DNA from: Nocardioides alpinus
GTDB lineage: Bacteria; Actinomycetota; Actinomycetes; Propionibacteriales; Nocardioidaceae
DNA: 64,000 nucleotides
NCBI RefSeq assembly: GCF_900112035.1
Contig: NZ_FOKC01000004.1
Span: forward strand, 1 to 64,000
Direction: 5' to 3'
Position numbers and translations under genes: made by a program. The notes under the pieces are model-generated. The model saw nothing but the letters and a program-made list of their open reading frames with translations. It was not told the DNA's origin and ran no database searches. Each line of letters starts with the position of its first letter. Position 1 is the stretch's first letter. This document shows, piece by piece, positions 10,421-22,195 of this stretch.

Positions 10421-12136
10421 GTGGGGAACACAGGCATCATCGCGCGCGCTCTCGCAGCCGCCTGCATCGCAGCGGGGCTGCTGGGCGTGTCCGCGCCCGC
10501 GGCGCAGGCCGCCGACGACTACCCGTGGGCGTGGCAGGGCCAGTGCCCGATCGTCCCGCAGGAGCCGATCGAGGAGCCCACCCCCACCCCGACGCCGACA
10601 CCGAGCCCCACCCCGCCCAAGCCGGGCGAGAAGGAGGCGCCGGTCGTCGAGCCGCCCCCGCCCCCGCCGCCCCCGCCGCCCGTGCTCGACCCCGTCTCGG
10701 GTCACCTCTACGACCCGCGCGGGCCCAAGCCGGTCTGCGAGAGCCGGGTCTGGTCGATCAACGGCTCGATCGGCGACTCGTGGGGCTTCGTGCTGCGCAA
10801 CTGCACGAGCTTCGTGGCCTGGCGGCTGCAGGAGCGCAACCGGATGGCCGGTTTCGCCAACGACTTCGGCGGCGAGCACTGGGGCAACGCGGAGAACTGG
10901 GACGACGTCGCGCGTCGACTCGGCTACCGCGTGGACGGCGTCCCCGCCATCGGCGCCGTCGCGCAGTCCGACAACGGCCGGGTCGGCCACGTCGCCTGGG
11001 TGAGTGCGATCGGTCCGGGCACGGTGACGATCGAGGAGTACAACCACGCGACCCCCGGCGGCTACGGCAGCCGTGCGGTCCCGGTCGGCGACTTCCGGTA
11101 CCTCCACCTCGACGACGTCGCCCCCTCCCCGCTCATCGGGTCGGACCGCCCGGTCGTGTCGGTGCCCGACGGGCTCGGGGAGTCGTGGACCGCCCGCGTC
11201 GACGACCGCGGCACGCTCCGACTCGCCCGCCCCGGACGTCCGGCACGGACCGTCGGTCCGCGCGGGACCTTCTCGTCGCTGGTGGCGCCCGCACTGGTCC
11301 TCGACCGCCGTGGCCTCCCCTGGGTGGCCGCGACCACCCGGACCGGTCGGGTCCTCGCCGGCACCCTCCGCGGCACAGGCACCGGCGTACGCCTCCGCGA
11401 CGTCGGCACCTCGGCCGTCACCGCCAGCCCCGCACTCGCCCTGTCCCGCACCGGGCGCCCGGTGCTGGCCGCGACCTCCTCCGCCGGCACGCTCGTCACC
11501 CGACGCTTCACCGAGGCCGGACGCTGGAGCCGTGCGGCCCGGGTCGGAGAGCCCCTGTCGTGGGCCACGCACACCGCTCCCGTGCTGGGACCCGATGACG
11601 CCGGTCGGACCGTGCTCGTCGCGGTGACGGCCCGGGGTGCGACGTTCGCCCAGACCCTCGAGCGGGGGCGCCTGCGACGCCTGCCCGGCGACCGCGCCTC
11701 CACGACCTCGACCCCCGCGCTGAGCCTGGCGTCGGACGGGACCACCCGCCTGCACCAGGTCACCGCTGCCGGTCGGCTGCGCGTGACGCGCCTGGTCGGT
11801 CGCCGCTGGAGCCGAGCCGAGACCATCGACGGGGACTGGTCGCCGTACGCCTCACCGGCGGTGGGCGCCGTCGGCGGCCGCCTGCACGTCGCCGCCGTCG
11901 CCCGCAGCGGCGCCCTGCTCGTCCGGGCCGCGGTTCCCGGGGAGAAGTCCCAGCTGCCGGGCACGATCCGCTCCTCCGGCGACGCCACCCGGTCCCCCGG
12001 ACTCGTCACGCGCAGCAACGCCGGCCTCTTCGTGGTGGCCGACCGTGGTCGTACGGCTCACGCCCGGCTGCTGACCAGGCCGACCTGGGCCGTCACCGGC
12101 GTCACCGCGCCGACGCGGGCCGGCTTCACACCCTGA
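10421..12136 (+). CDS. Secreted CHAP-domain protein with C-terminal propeller-like region
   Basis: A 571-residue protein from GTG 10421. Residues 1-30 form a signal peptide (IIARALAAACIAAGLLG, cleavage after SAPAAQA). A threonine/proline linker (TPTPTPTPSPTPP, then nine or more prolines, about 50-88) precedes a CHAP-type cysteine peptidase/amidase domain (about 105-225) with Cys128 in RNCTSFVAW, His190 in GHVAWV and EEYNH downstream. The remaining 330 residues consist of repeated beta motifs (SPALALS.TGRPVLAATS, TPALSLASDGTTRLHQVT) like the PLL or fucose-lectin propeller class. A peptidoglycan hydrolase delivered by a wall- or glycan-binding propeller is inferred. It stands alone, head-to-head with guaB3 and tail-to-tail with guaB. 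Confidence 0.8.
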   Translation: MGNTGIIARALAAACIAAGLLGVSAPAAQAADDYPWAWQGQCPIVPQEPIEEPTPTPTPTPSPTPPKPGEKEAPVVEPPPPPPPPPPVLDPVSGHLYDPRGPKPVCESRVWSINGSIGDSWGFVLRNCTSFVAWRLQERNRMAGFANDFGGEHWGNAENWDDVARRLGYRVDGVPAIGAVAQSDNGRVGHVAWVSAIGPGTVTIEEYNHATPGGYGSRAVPVGDFRYLHLDDVAPSPLIGSDRPVVSVPDGLGESWTARVDDRGTLRLARPGRPARTVGPRGTFSSLVAPALVLDRRGLPWVAATTRTGRVLAGTLRGTGTGVRLRDVGTSAVTASPALALSRTGRPVLAATSSAGTLVTRRFTEAGRWSRAARVGEPLSWATHTAPVLGPDDAGRTVLVAVTARGATFAQTLERGRLRRLPGDRASTTSTPALSLASDGTTRLHQVTAAGRLRVTRLVGRRWSRAETIDGDWSPYASPAVGAVGGRLHVAAVARSGALLVRAAVPGEKSQLPGTIRSSGDATRSPGLVTRSNAGLFVVADRGRTAHARLLTRPTWAVTGVTAPTRAGFTP

Positions 12137-12140
12137 GGGA

Positions 12141-13652
<1,512 letters not shown>

Positions 13653-13674
13653 CTAGGCGGCGCCGCGGACCGTC

Positions 13675-14556
13675 TCACCCCCGTACCGCCATGAAGTCGC
13701 GCACAGGCACGCGCACGTGCAGCTCGGCACCGGAGATCTTCATCCGGCCCCGCATCCCCGACCCGAGCACCATGGGCAGCACCGAGCGGTTGTCGGCGGT
13801 CGTCACCAGGCTCATCTCGTCGTCGCCCAGGGCCGCGGAGACCCGTGCGGCCTCCTTGAGCAGCCGGGTGCCGAGACCCTGGCGGCGCCAGCCGGGGTCG
13901 ACCTCCAGCTCCAGGTGGCGGGCGGCGTCGACGGCCTGCTCGTCCAGCACGGCGCGGCCGACGACGACCGCGCCGACGACGGCCGTGACGACGAAGCCGG
14001 CAGTGACCAGCTCGGGCGCGCGTGCCGAGCCCGGGTCGGGTGCGACGCGAGCGGCGTACGACGCGTCGCGACGCAGCACGTCGGTCACCAGCCCGGCCAT
14101 GCTCGCGCCGCGGGTGTGCTCGGTCGCGGTGAAGGGCGTCGTGCGGTGGACCTGGACCACGACGTCCCCGACGGCGAGGTCCATGGTGTCGGCGGGCCGA
14201 CCCTCGATCGGGTCCGCCTCGGCGTCGAGCAGTCGGGCCACGATCTCGGGGAAGCGGGCCGGGTCGCCCAGGATGGTGCGCGCCGCCTCGACGTGGCGGG
14301 TCGCCTGGTCGAGCAGCACGCCCTCCTGGGTGCGGTGGGCGTCGATGAACTCGGCCCCGGCGGAGTCGGCCAGCGCGCGGAGGTCGTCCTCGGTCCAGCC
14401 GTCGGGTGACTCCACCACCAGCTCGTCGGTCACCGACTCGATGCCGGGGAACACCTGCATCCCGACGATGTTGACGCCGGCCTCGCCGCAGCGCTGCGCC
14501 ACCACCGACAAGCTGCCCGGCCGGTCCGCCAGGCTGATCCGCATCTTCCACAGCAT
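13675..14556 (-). CDS. ACT domain-GNAT acetyltransferase fusion
   Basis: A 293-residue protein from ATG 14556 (MLWKMRISLADRPGSL). The first 75 residues are an ACT amino-acid-binding fold: ISLADRPGSLSVVAQRCGEAGVNIVGMQVFPG. The C-terminal half (about 150-275) is a GNAT acyl-CoA transferase with LELEVDPGWRRQGLGTRLLKEAA, the acetyl-CoA pyrophosphate loop R-R-Q-G-L-G-T. A linking helical segment lies between. An amino-acid-sensing acetyltransferase is inferred, but the substrate is unknown. It lies 31 bases upstream of guaB on the same strand and may be the first gene of that transcript. A comparable gene of unknown role lies in other actinobacteria with this domain order. Confidence 0.75.
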   Translation of the reverse strand: MLWKMRISLADRPGSLSVVAQRCGEAGVNIVGMQVFPGIESVTDELVVESPDGWTEDDLRALADSAGAEFIDAHRTQEGVLLDQATRHVEAARTILGDPARFPEIVARLLDAEADPIEGRPADTMDLAVGDVVVQVHRTTPFTATEHTRGASMAGLVTDVLRRDASYAARVAPDPGSARAPELVTAGFVVTAVVGAVVVGRAVLDEQAVDAARHLELEVDPGWRRQGLGTRLLKEAARVSAALGDDEMSLVTTADNRSVLPMVLGSGMRGRMKISGAELHVRVPVRDFMAVRG

Positions 14557-14605
14557 GGTGGCACTGTGCCCCGGCGGCGTTGCGGGCCCGGTCCCTGCTC
14601 GTTTC

Positions 14606-14629
14606 GGCCACGTGAACTCGTGCGTGGCC
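14606..14629. promoter_or_regulatory. Inverted repeat GGCCACG-N10-CGTGGCC in a divergent promoter region
   Basis: GGCCACG (14606-14612) is the exact complement of CGTGGCC (14623-14629). It lies between the divergent ACT-GNAT gene (start 14556) and glycosyltransferase gene (start 14650), 20 bases from the latter. This could be an operator, but 7-bp G+C-rich arms are not rare in such DNA. Confidence 0.3.
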
Positions 14630-14649
14630 CGCCCTGAGACAGTGTCGCC

Positions 14650-16197
14650 ATGGCCGGGAACCCGACAGCACTGGGTCGCGTGGTGTGGATCGCCGCCGCG
14701 GCCGCGTTCGTCGCCCGCTTCCCCGGCCTGCTCTGGCCCCTGCGACCTGACGAGGCCGGGTTCCTCCTGGTGGCACGGTCCTGGCACCCCGAGCCCGACT
14801 CGGTGTACGGCCACTACTTCGTGGATCGGCCGCCGCCGATCATCTGGCTGATGCAGGCCACCGACGCGATCGGTGGCGCCTACACCCACCGCGTGGTCGG
14901 GGCCGTCGGCTGCGTCCTGCTGGTGCTGGCCAGTGCCGCAGCAGCGCGCGAGATGGCCCGCCGGGCCGGCATCGTGGACCCGGCCGTCGTACGCCGGGTG
15001 GCCGGCTGGGTCGCCGTCGGCACCGCCGCCCTGGTCAGCAACGCCCAGATCGACCCGGTGGCCGCCAAGGGCGAGCTGTTCGGCATCCCGTTGGTGATGG
15101 GCTCCTGCTGGCTGGCGCTACGAGCCGTACGACGCGTGTCGGCCGCCGACGCGTTCTGGGCGGGACTGCTGGCGATGTCCGCGGTCGGCTTCAAGCAGAG
15201 CATCGTGGGCGGGCTGGTCTTCGGGGCCGTCCTGCTCGTCGGGTCGGCGACGGCCCGGCAGGTGCCCTGGCGTGCAGCCCTGCGCTGTGCCGCGGGAGCG
15301 GTGGCCGGCGCCGCGGTCCCGGTGCTGGTCATCGTGGGGTGGGCGCTCGTGGTCGGCGTACGGCTGGAGGCGCTCTGGTACACCTCGGTCTCGTTCCGCT
15401 CCGACGCCAACCGGACCATCGCCCTGCAGAGCGCGGAGGGTGCGACCAGCAGGATCTCCGTGCTGCTGCTCGTGTTCGTGGGCGTCGGGATGCTGTTCCT
15501 CCTCGCGTGCTTCGTCGCCCGCCTGCCCGCGCTGCTGCGGCTCGACGCGGTGCCGGTCGTCGCGATCACGGCGATGCTGGCGGTGGACCTCGTCGCCGTG
15601 GCCGTCAGCGGCAGCTACTGGATGCCCTACCTGTTCGTGCCCATCCCCGCACTGGCGCTGGCCCTGGCCGGACTGATGTCACACGCCCAGCTGGACCGCC
15701 GCTGGCACCTCGTGACGCCCGCGGCAGTGGCCTTCGCGGTGGCCTCGAGCGTCATCGCGCTCGTCGGCTGGACCAGCTCGTGGGTCGTCGGGCGCGTCCC
15801 GGTGGAGGTGCGGACCGGCGAGGCGATCGCCGCCTCCGCGCGTCCCGGCGACCGGGTCATGGTCTACGGCGGCCGGGCGGACATCCAGTGGGCCAGCCGT
15901 GCCGGGTCGCCGTATCCCCACCTGTGGTCCCTGCCGATGCGCACGCTCGATCCCGAGCTGGAGGACCTGGGCGCGGTGCTCACCGGCAGCAACCCGCCGA
16001 CGTGGTTCGTCGAGGCGACCTACATCAACACGTGGAGCGAGCTCGGCACCCGGCCGATCGAGGGCTCCCTGATCCGGAAGTACGAGTTCATCCGGACCGC
16101 CTGCGGCCGCTACCGCGTCTACCGCCTCAACTCCGTCGACGAGATCGACATCGACGTCGACTGCCGTACCCCCTGGCGGACCATCTGGGGCGAGTGA
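14650..16197 (+). CDS. GT-C type membrane glycosyltransferase (ArnT/PMT-like)
   Basis: A 515-residue polytopic protein. The first luminal loop carries LRPDEAGFLL (about 32-41), the acidic pair used for catalysis and metal binding by GT-C enzymes, and later YFVDRPPPIIWL (about 57-68), the loop that follows in ArnT/PMT relatives. About ten hydrophobic helices cover residues 80-400 (for example VVGAVGCVLLVLASAAAA, LLLVFVGVGMLFLLACFVA, VVAITAMLAVDLVAVAV). The C-terminal 130 residues are soluble and extracytoplasmic (DRVMVYGGRADIQWAS). Transfer of a sugar from a polyprenyl-phosphate donor to a wall or protein acceptor is inferred; donor and acceptor are unknown. It stands alone and ends at the strong hairpin 16201-16235. 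Confidence 0.75.
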   Translation: MAGNPTALGRVVWIAAAAAFVARFPGLLWPLRPDEAGFLLVARSWHPEPDSVYGHYFVDRPPPIIWLMQATDAIGGAYTHRVVGAVGCVLLVLASAAAAREMARRAGIVDPAVVRRVAGWVAVGTAALVSNAQIDPVAAKGELFGIPLVMGSCWLALRAVRRVSAADAFWAGLLAMSAVGFKQSIVGGLVFGAVLLVGSATARQVPWRAALRCAAGAVAGAAVPVLVIVGWALVVGVRLEALWYTSVSFRSDANRTIALQSAEGATSRISVLLLVFVGVGMLFLLACFVARLPALLRLDAVPVVAITAMLAVDLVAVAVSGSYWMPYLFVPIPALALALAGLMSHAQLDRRWHLVTPAAVAFAVASSVIALVGWTSSWVVGRVPVEVRTGEAIAASARPGDRVMVYGGRADIQWASRAGSPYPHLWSLPMRTLDPELEDLGAVLTGSNPPTWFVEATYINTWSELGTRPIEGSLIRKYEFIRTACGRYRVYRLNSVDEIDIDVDCRTPWRTIWGE

Positions 16198-16200
16198 TGC

Positions 16201-16235
16201 GACAGGCCCGCACCGGGAACCGGTGCGGGCCTGTC
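16201..16235. terminator. Bidirectional hairpin terminator between glycosyltransferase gene and groL
   Basis: Bases 16201-16216 pair perfectly with 16220-16235: 16 bp with a 3-base GAA loop. It begins 4 bases after the rightward gene's stop and ends 17 bases before the leftward groL stop, so it can serve both convergent genes. There is no T-run, as is usual for high-GC actinobacterial terminators. Confidence 0.85.
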
Positions 16236-16251
16236 GGGTGGAGCAGGTCGA

Positions 16252-17889
<1,638 letters not shown>

Positions 17890-17958
17890 CTAAAGATGTT
17901 CAGGGCCGGACGTGCACGGATCCCGGCTGGCACGGGGCCAGCCGGGATGCCAGGTGCG

Positions 17959-18252
17959 TCAGCCGACGACCGCGAGGATGTCGCGGGCCGAGAGAATCAG
18001 GTATTCCTCGCCGGCGTACTTGACCTCGGTGCCGCCGTACTTGCTGTAGATGACCTTGTCGCCGACGGCGACGTCGAGCGGGACGCGGTTGCCGTTGTCG
18101 TCGACACGACCGGGACCGATCGCCACGACCTCGCCCTCCTGGGGCTTCTCCTTGGCGGTGTCCGGGATGACCAGGCCGGAGGCCGTGGTCTGCTCGGCTT
18201 CGAGCGTCTGGACGACGATGCGGTCCTCGAGGGGCTTGATGTTGACCGACAC
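17959..18252 (-). CDS. groS: 10-kDa co-chaperonin GroES
   Basis: A 97-residue protein of typical length that caps the GroEL ring. The sequence [19 protein letters not shown] starts the beta-barrel; [18 protein letters not shown] is the mobile loop that contacts Gro[26 protein letters not shown] closes the fold. It is the first gene of groS-groL. Two CIRCE inverted repeats at 18384-18445 lie upstream, indicating HrcA repression and heat-shock induction. Confidence 0.98.
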   Translation of the reverse strand: MSVNIKPLEDRIVVQTLEAEQTTASGLVIPDTAKEKPQEGEVVAIGPGRVDDNGNRVPLDVAVGDKVIYSKYGGTEVKYAGEEYLILSARDILAVVG

Positions 18253-18383
18253 TTCGGATCAACCTCCACTTTCTCTGCACGAGATTCTTCAGGAGCCCGG
18301 AATCAGTTGGCCCGGGCTCCCAGGACAGGGGTTCGTGGACCGGCGGCACGCCGTCGCGGGGGTCGTGCCAGGCTCACGAGCGT

Positions 18384-18408
18384 TGGCATTCTCAGGGTGA
18401 GAGTGCCA
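18384..18408 (-). promoter_or_regulatory. CIRCE-like HrcA operator, proximal copy
   Basis: TGGCATTC (18384-18391), 9-base spacer, GAGTGCCA (18401-18408). One mismatch (T for C) breaks perfect symmetry. The 9-base spacer and the GAGTGCC arm are the CIRCE pattern. It lies about 130 bases upstream of the groS start. Confidence 0.8.
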
Positions 18409-18416
18409 GAACAGAC

Positions 18417-18445
18417 GCTAGCACTCTCACCAACCGAGTGCTAGC
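18417..18445 (-). promoter_or_regulatory. CIRCE HrcA operator, distal copy (perfect)
   Basis: GCTAGCACTC (18417-18426), spacer of 9 bases, GAGTGCTAGC (18436-18445): a perfect 10-bp inverted repeat matching the CIRCE consensus arms GCACTC/GAGTGC. It lies 18 bases from the GTG of the divergent methyltransferase gene, so HrcA could affect both directions. Confidence 0.93.
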
Positions 18446-18463
18446 GGCGGCTAGTGTGCGTGC

Positions 18464-19654
18464 GTGGAGATCGAGACGCTGGACTGGTTGCGCACGTCCG
18501 AGGGCGAGCGGCTCCTGGAGGGGGCGGCGCTGGCCTGGGCCGAGCACGCCGGCGACCCGGTGCGGGTGGCGAGTGCCGTACGCCGACTCGAGCCCGATGC
18601 CGAGAAGGCAGCCGCTGCGACCACCCAGGCCCAGCTGCGCGAGAAGGCCGTCGTGAAGTTCGGCGATGCGGCCCACCTGATGTTCTTCACCCCCGACGCC
18701 CTCGAGCAGGCCACCCGCTCGCGCGTCGCCGACCACCGCGCGGCGCGGCTGGCCGCGGCGATCCCCGGCGGCAGCGTCATCGACCTCGGCTGCGGCATCG
18801 GCGGGGACCTGCTGGCGTTCGCCCGCGCCGGCCTGGTCGCGGCCGGGATCGACCAGGACCCCGTGCGGGTGTCGATGGCCGAGGCCAACCTCGCCGCCCT
18901 CGGGCTGGCCGGAGCCGTGCTGGCCGGCGACGCGACCACCATCGACACGAGCGGCTTCGACGCCGCCTTCGCGGACCCCGCGCGGCGCGGCGGCCGCGGA
19001 AGGGTCTTCGACGTGGACGGGTGGACCCCGCCCTGGCCGTGGGTGCTCGACCTGCTCACCCGGCGGTCGTTGGTCAAGGTCGCGCCCGGGATCGGCCACG
19101 ACCTCGTCCCACGGCGCGTCGAGGCGGAGTGGGTGAGCGACGGCGGCGAGGTCAAGGAGGCCGTGCTGTGGTCGCCCGACCTGTCCACCACTGATCGGCG
19201 CGCGACGGTGATCGGCCACGGTGGGCTCGCCACGGTGACCGACGAGGACGCTCCTGCGCTCGGCGAGGACGGCGTCGAGGTCCGTCCCGTCGGCGCCTTC
19301 CTCTACGAGCCCGACGGCGCCGTGATCCGCGCCGGCCTCGTGACGGCCGTGGCCGCCGGCGTCCGGGGTGGTCTCATCGACGAGCACATCGCCTACGTCA
19401 CGGGCGACAACTCCTTCAGCACTCCCTTCGCCCGGGGCTACCGGATCCTCGAGGAGCTCCCCTACCGCGAGAAGCCGCTCAGGGCTGCGCTGCAGGAGCG
19501 CCGGATCGGCCGGCTGACGATCAAGAAGCGGGGCGTCCAGGTGGTGCCCGAGGAGCTGCGCAAGCGACTGTCCCTCAAGGGTGACAACGAGGGGACGCTC
19601 GTGATGACGCGCGTGGCCGGTCAGGGCACGGCCCTGCTGGTGCAGCCGTTCTAG
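18464..19654 (+). CDS. THUMP-like domain class I SAM-dependent methyltransferase
   Basis: A 396-residue protein from GTG 18464. After a helical N-terminus, GSVIDLGCGIGGDLLAFARAG (about 102-122) is SAM motif I, GIDQDPVRV motif II, and ADPARRGGRGRVFD the D-P-[AP]-R stretch near the active site. The C-terminal 80 residues (ILEELPYREKPLRAAL, RIGRLTIKKRGV) match the THUMP-like domain that follows the methyltransferase in this actinobacterial family. RNA methylation is inferred from that domain; no substrate is established. Its promoter overlaps the groS CIRCE region, so heat-shock linkage is possible. Confidence 0.85.
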   Translation: MEIETLDWLRTSEGERLLEGAALAWAEHAGDPVRVASAVRRLEPDAEKAAAATTQAQLREKAVVKFGDAAHLMFFTPDALEQATRSRVADHRAARLAAAIPGGSVIDLGCGIGGDLLAFARAGLVAAGIDQDPVRVSMAEANLAALGLAGAVLAGDATTIDTSGFDAAFADPARRGGRGRVFDVDGWTPPWPWVLDLLTRRSLVKVAPGIGHDLVPRRVEAEWVSDGGEVKEAVLWSPDLSTTDRRATVIGHGGLATVTDEDAPALGEDGVEVRPVGAFLYEPDGAVIRAGLVTAVAAGVRGGLIDEHIAYVTGDNSFSTPFARGYRILEELPYREKPLRAALQERRIGRLTIKKRGVQVVPEELRKRLSLKGDNEGTLVMTRVAGQGTALLVQPF

Positions 19655-19663
19655 CGATCGGTG

Positions 19664-21475
19664 CTAGCAGCCGGTCCGCGCGACGCCGGCGACCTTGACC
19701 GGAAGCCGTCCGGGGGCAGGCGCCTCACCCAGCAGCACCTGGACGAGCACGTCCATCGCGCCGGGGGTGTCGCCGTACGTCGCGATCCGGGTCGGGGCAC
19801 TGACCCGGCCCAGCACCCACGGGCTGTCGGTCGCGACCGCGACCTCGCCGTCGACCGGGGCGTCGTGGAAGCCGGAGAACCCCACGGACGTTCCGCCCGC
19901 GAGACGGGCGTCCTCGCGATCCGTCCACACGCCGAGGCGCCGCAGACGGATCGCCTCGGACTTCTTCCACGTCCGCGTGCGCTGCTTGAAGGCGCGCTTG
20001 CCCTCCTTCGGGCGCCGCTCCGGACGGGGGCGCGCGTCGGCGAGCCGGGCCGGGGGCGAGCGTCGGAGCAGCACCGTCAGCCCGGACCTGCCTGCCGCCG
20101 ACGTGAACGCACCGACCGCGCCGGTGTCACCGTAGGCGTGGACCGCGTCCCCGACGAGCCGGCCCGAGCAGCTCCCGTCGGTGACGGTGATCGCGGCCGC
20201 GGAGAGCCTTCGTGAGGCGGGGCGGGCCGAGCCGACCGGTGCTCCCCGGCCACCGGCGAGATGGGTGAGCAACGCGATCTGTCGCGCGGCCGACTGCTCG
20301 AGCCGGCGCCGGGGCAGGGCTCCTGTCCTGACGGCTCGCACCAGCGCTGCACGGGCGGCCGCCGGCGAGGGCGGCATCAGCAGCACGTCGGACCCGGCGC
20401 GGATCGCCTGCACCGCGGTCCGGCCCTGGTCACGACCGCGGGTGACTCCGGCCATGGCGAGCGAGTCGGTCACGACCAGGCCCTCGAACCCGAGCTCGTC
20501 GCGCAACATCCCGGTCACGACCTTGCGGGAGAGCGAGGAGGGGACGCGCGGGTCGATGGCGCGTACGTCGAGATGGCCGACCATCACTGCCGGCAGTCCG
20601 GCCTCGACAGCCGCGCGGAACGGCACGAGGTCGGACGCGTCGAGGTCCTTGCGCGACTTCGTCTGCACCGGGAGCGTCAGGTGGCTGTCCGCCGGCACCG
20701 ACCCGTGACCGGGGAAGTGCTTGATCACGGGCAGCACGCCGGAGTCGGTGAACCCCGTGGCCGCCGCGATCACCTGCTCGGCCACGGCAGCTGGACTCGA
20801 GGACGGCGAGCGCGACCCGATCGTGGGGTCCCCCGGTCCGGACGTGACGTCGGCATCCGGCGCGAAGTCGACGGTGAACCCGAGTCCACGCAGCTCCTCG
20901 GCACTGGCGCCGTACGCCGCTCGGGTGAGGGCAGTGTCGCCCGCCGCACCGGCGCTCATGAAGGTCGGGAAGCGGGTCGCCACGCGGCGCATGCGCTCGA
21001 CCACGCCGCCTTCCTGGTCGACGCCGAGGAAGAGCGGCCACTTCCGACCCACCTGCCGCGTCAGCGCCGTGTTGACCGCCTTCACCTGAGCCGCGGAGAC
21101 GACGTTGGAGTCGAAGGCGATGACCCCGCCGAGGTGGAGCTCGCGGACCAGCCGCACCGGCGCCGCCGTACCGCGCCACTCGGCGACGATGACCTGCCCC
21201 GCCAGGTCCGGGAGCCGCATCCTCCCGACGGTCCGGGCCGCGCGTTCGAGCTCGGCACGGTCCGGCCCCCACCCCTCGACCAGGCCCAGCTCCTCCGACG
21301 GCGTGGGCGGCACGGTCGGCGAGCTGCTCGTCGCCGCCCGCGCGGCAGCGCCCTCGTCGTCGGCGGGCTCGCCCCCGCCCCCGCCGTCACACGCGCTCAG
21401 CGAGGCCATGAGCGCAACGGTCGCCACGAATGCCACGCCACGGGCTCGGAGCTCCGTCGGCGGGCGGGTGGACAC
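19664..21475 (-). CDS. Lipoprotein beta-N-acetylhexosaminidase (NagZ-like, GH3)
   Basis: About 603 residues from GTG 21475, which has a GAGG just upstream; GTG 21490 would add five residues. ELRARGVAFVATVALMASLSAC is a lipoprotein signal peptide with lipobox LSAC, followed by a glycine linker. The GH3 barrel has VIAFDSNVVSAAQVK, GVDQEGGVVERMR, KHFPGHGSVPADSHLTLP (the KH-PGHG-DSH catalytic loop of NagZ) and VVTDSLAMAGV with the nucleophilic Asp. A further 200-residue C-terminal alpha/beta domain is present, as in surface GH3 lipoproteins. Removal of N-acetylglucosamine from muropeptides or wall polymers outside the membrane is inferred. It converges on the methyltransferase gene with a 9-base gap. 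Confidence 0.88.
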   Translation of the reverse strand: MSTRPPTELRARGVAFVATVALMASLSACDGGGGGEPADDEGAAARAATSSSPTVPPTPSEELGLVEGWGPDRAELERAARTVGRMRLPDLAGQVIVAEWRGTAAPVRLVRELHLGGVIAFDSNVVSAAQVKAVNTALTRQVGRKWPLFLGVDQEGGVVERMRRVATRFPTFMSAGAAGDTALTRAAYGASAEELRGLGFTVDFAPDADVTSGPGDPTIGSRSPSSSPAAVAEQVIAAATGFTDSGVLPVIKHFPGHGSVPADSHLTLPVQTKSRKDLDASDLVPFRAAVEAGLPAVMVGHLDVRAIDPRVPSSLSRKVVTGMLRDELGFEGLVVTDSLAMAGVTRGRDQGRTAVQAIRAGSDVLLMPPSPAAARAALVRAVRTGALPRRRLEQSAARQIALLTHLAGGRGAPVGSARPASRRLSAAAITVTDGSCSGRLVGDAVHAYGDTGAVGAFTSAAGRSGLTVLLRRSPPARLADARPRPERRPKEGKRAFKQRTRTWKKSEAIRLRRLGVWTDREDARLAGGTSVGFSGFHDAPVDGEVAVATDSPWVLGRVSAPTRIATYGDTPGAMDVLVQVLLGEAPAPGRLPVKVAGVARTGC

Positions 21476-21600
21476 CGGCCTCGCTCGCACCCCGCCATGG
21501 TGGCACGCCGACGACGACCCACCCACCTCCACGAAGGCCGGCGCTGGTCACGTGGCTCGCTGAGGCCGTCCCGGGTCGCCCTGGTGCGCCGTAGTACGCG

Positions 21601-22074
21601 TCAGCGGCCGTGGCGATCCGGTCTTCGCCACGGCCAGTCCGCTGCGAGCCATGCCGCGACTGCCTCCGCCAAGGGCACGTCGAGCCCCGCCACGTCGGCC
21701 CGTACCCACGACTGCACCTCCACGTCGTGCTCGGCGGAGTGCGAGGGATAGAGGTACACGCACCCGATCACTTCCGCGCTCCCCGGTGCGAGCACGGTGA
21801 AGGTGAACCCCCTGCGTGCCTGGAAGTCAGCCACGTGCCGCACGAGGTCTGCGCGGTTCTCCTCGAGAGACATGCCGTCGACCGGCGGCCACCTGCCGTC
21901 CGGGTAGCCGGGCGTCGCGCGGATGTGGTCGATGCTCGAGCACCACGCAGCCAGGTCTGACTCATTGTGCTGAGGACCCAGAGGTTCGAGCCGGAAGCGC
22001 TCGGCCACCAGCGAGACCGGCGGTTCGAATCCAACCGGGACGAAGGGGGCAGGTGCCGTAGGGGCAGGCGTCAT
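21601..22074 (-). CDS. GNAT-fold N-acetyltransferase
   Basis: A 157-residue protein. The core FTFTVLAPGSAEVIGCVYLYP is beta-4/beta-5 of the GNAT fold, and DVEVQSWVRAD follows. The pyrophosphate loop is not the classical Q/R-x-x-G-x-G/A, so catalytic ability is uncertain. It resembles the GNAT at 51226-51729 (shared GCVY-[IL]-x-P block, W-V, Rx-DLxRHxA-[ED] helix), so the two are probably paralogues. It is divergently placed to the XRE regulator gene, and the 234-base gap between them contains two identical dyads. Confidence 0.7.
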   Translation of the reverse strand: MTPAPTAPAPFVPVGFEPPVSLVAERFRLEPLGPQHNESDLAAWCSSIDHIRATPGYPDGRWPPVDGMSLEENRADLVRHVADFQARRGFTFTVLAPGSAEVIGCVYLYPSHSAEHDVEVQSWVRADVAGLDVPLAEAVAAWLAADWPWRRPDRHGR

Positions 22075-22100
22075 CGCTCACACGCTAACCGCTCCGGGAC

Positions 22101-22195
22101 TTGCCCCTGAGTCTCTGAGCGACTCACGCCCCAACGCGGCTGGCGGAGAGCCCCCGGTCGGGCCCTTGCCCTTGAGTCTCTGAGCGACTCAAGGG
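22101..22195. promoter_or_regulatory. Twin dyad sites TGAGTC-N7-GACTCA between GNAT and XRE genes
   Basis: A 26-base unit recurs at 22101-22126 and 22167-22192 with one difference. Each holds TGAGTC, spacer TCTGAGC, GACTCA. In the second copy the stem extends to CCCTTGAGTC/GACTCAAGGG (22169-22178 with 22186-22195). The sites are 66 bases apart, about six helical turns, in a divergent promoter region. Operators for the adjacent XRE regulator are the simplest reading. Confidence 0.6.

Noticed and set aside
16201..16235. Strong hairpin after the glycosyltransferase considered as a riboswitch or small RNA
   Set aside because: A simple perfect stem with a three-base loop between convergent genes is best explained as a terminator.
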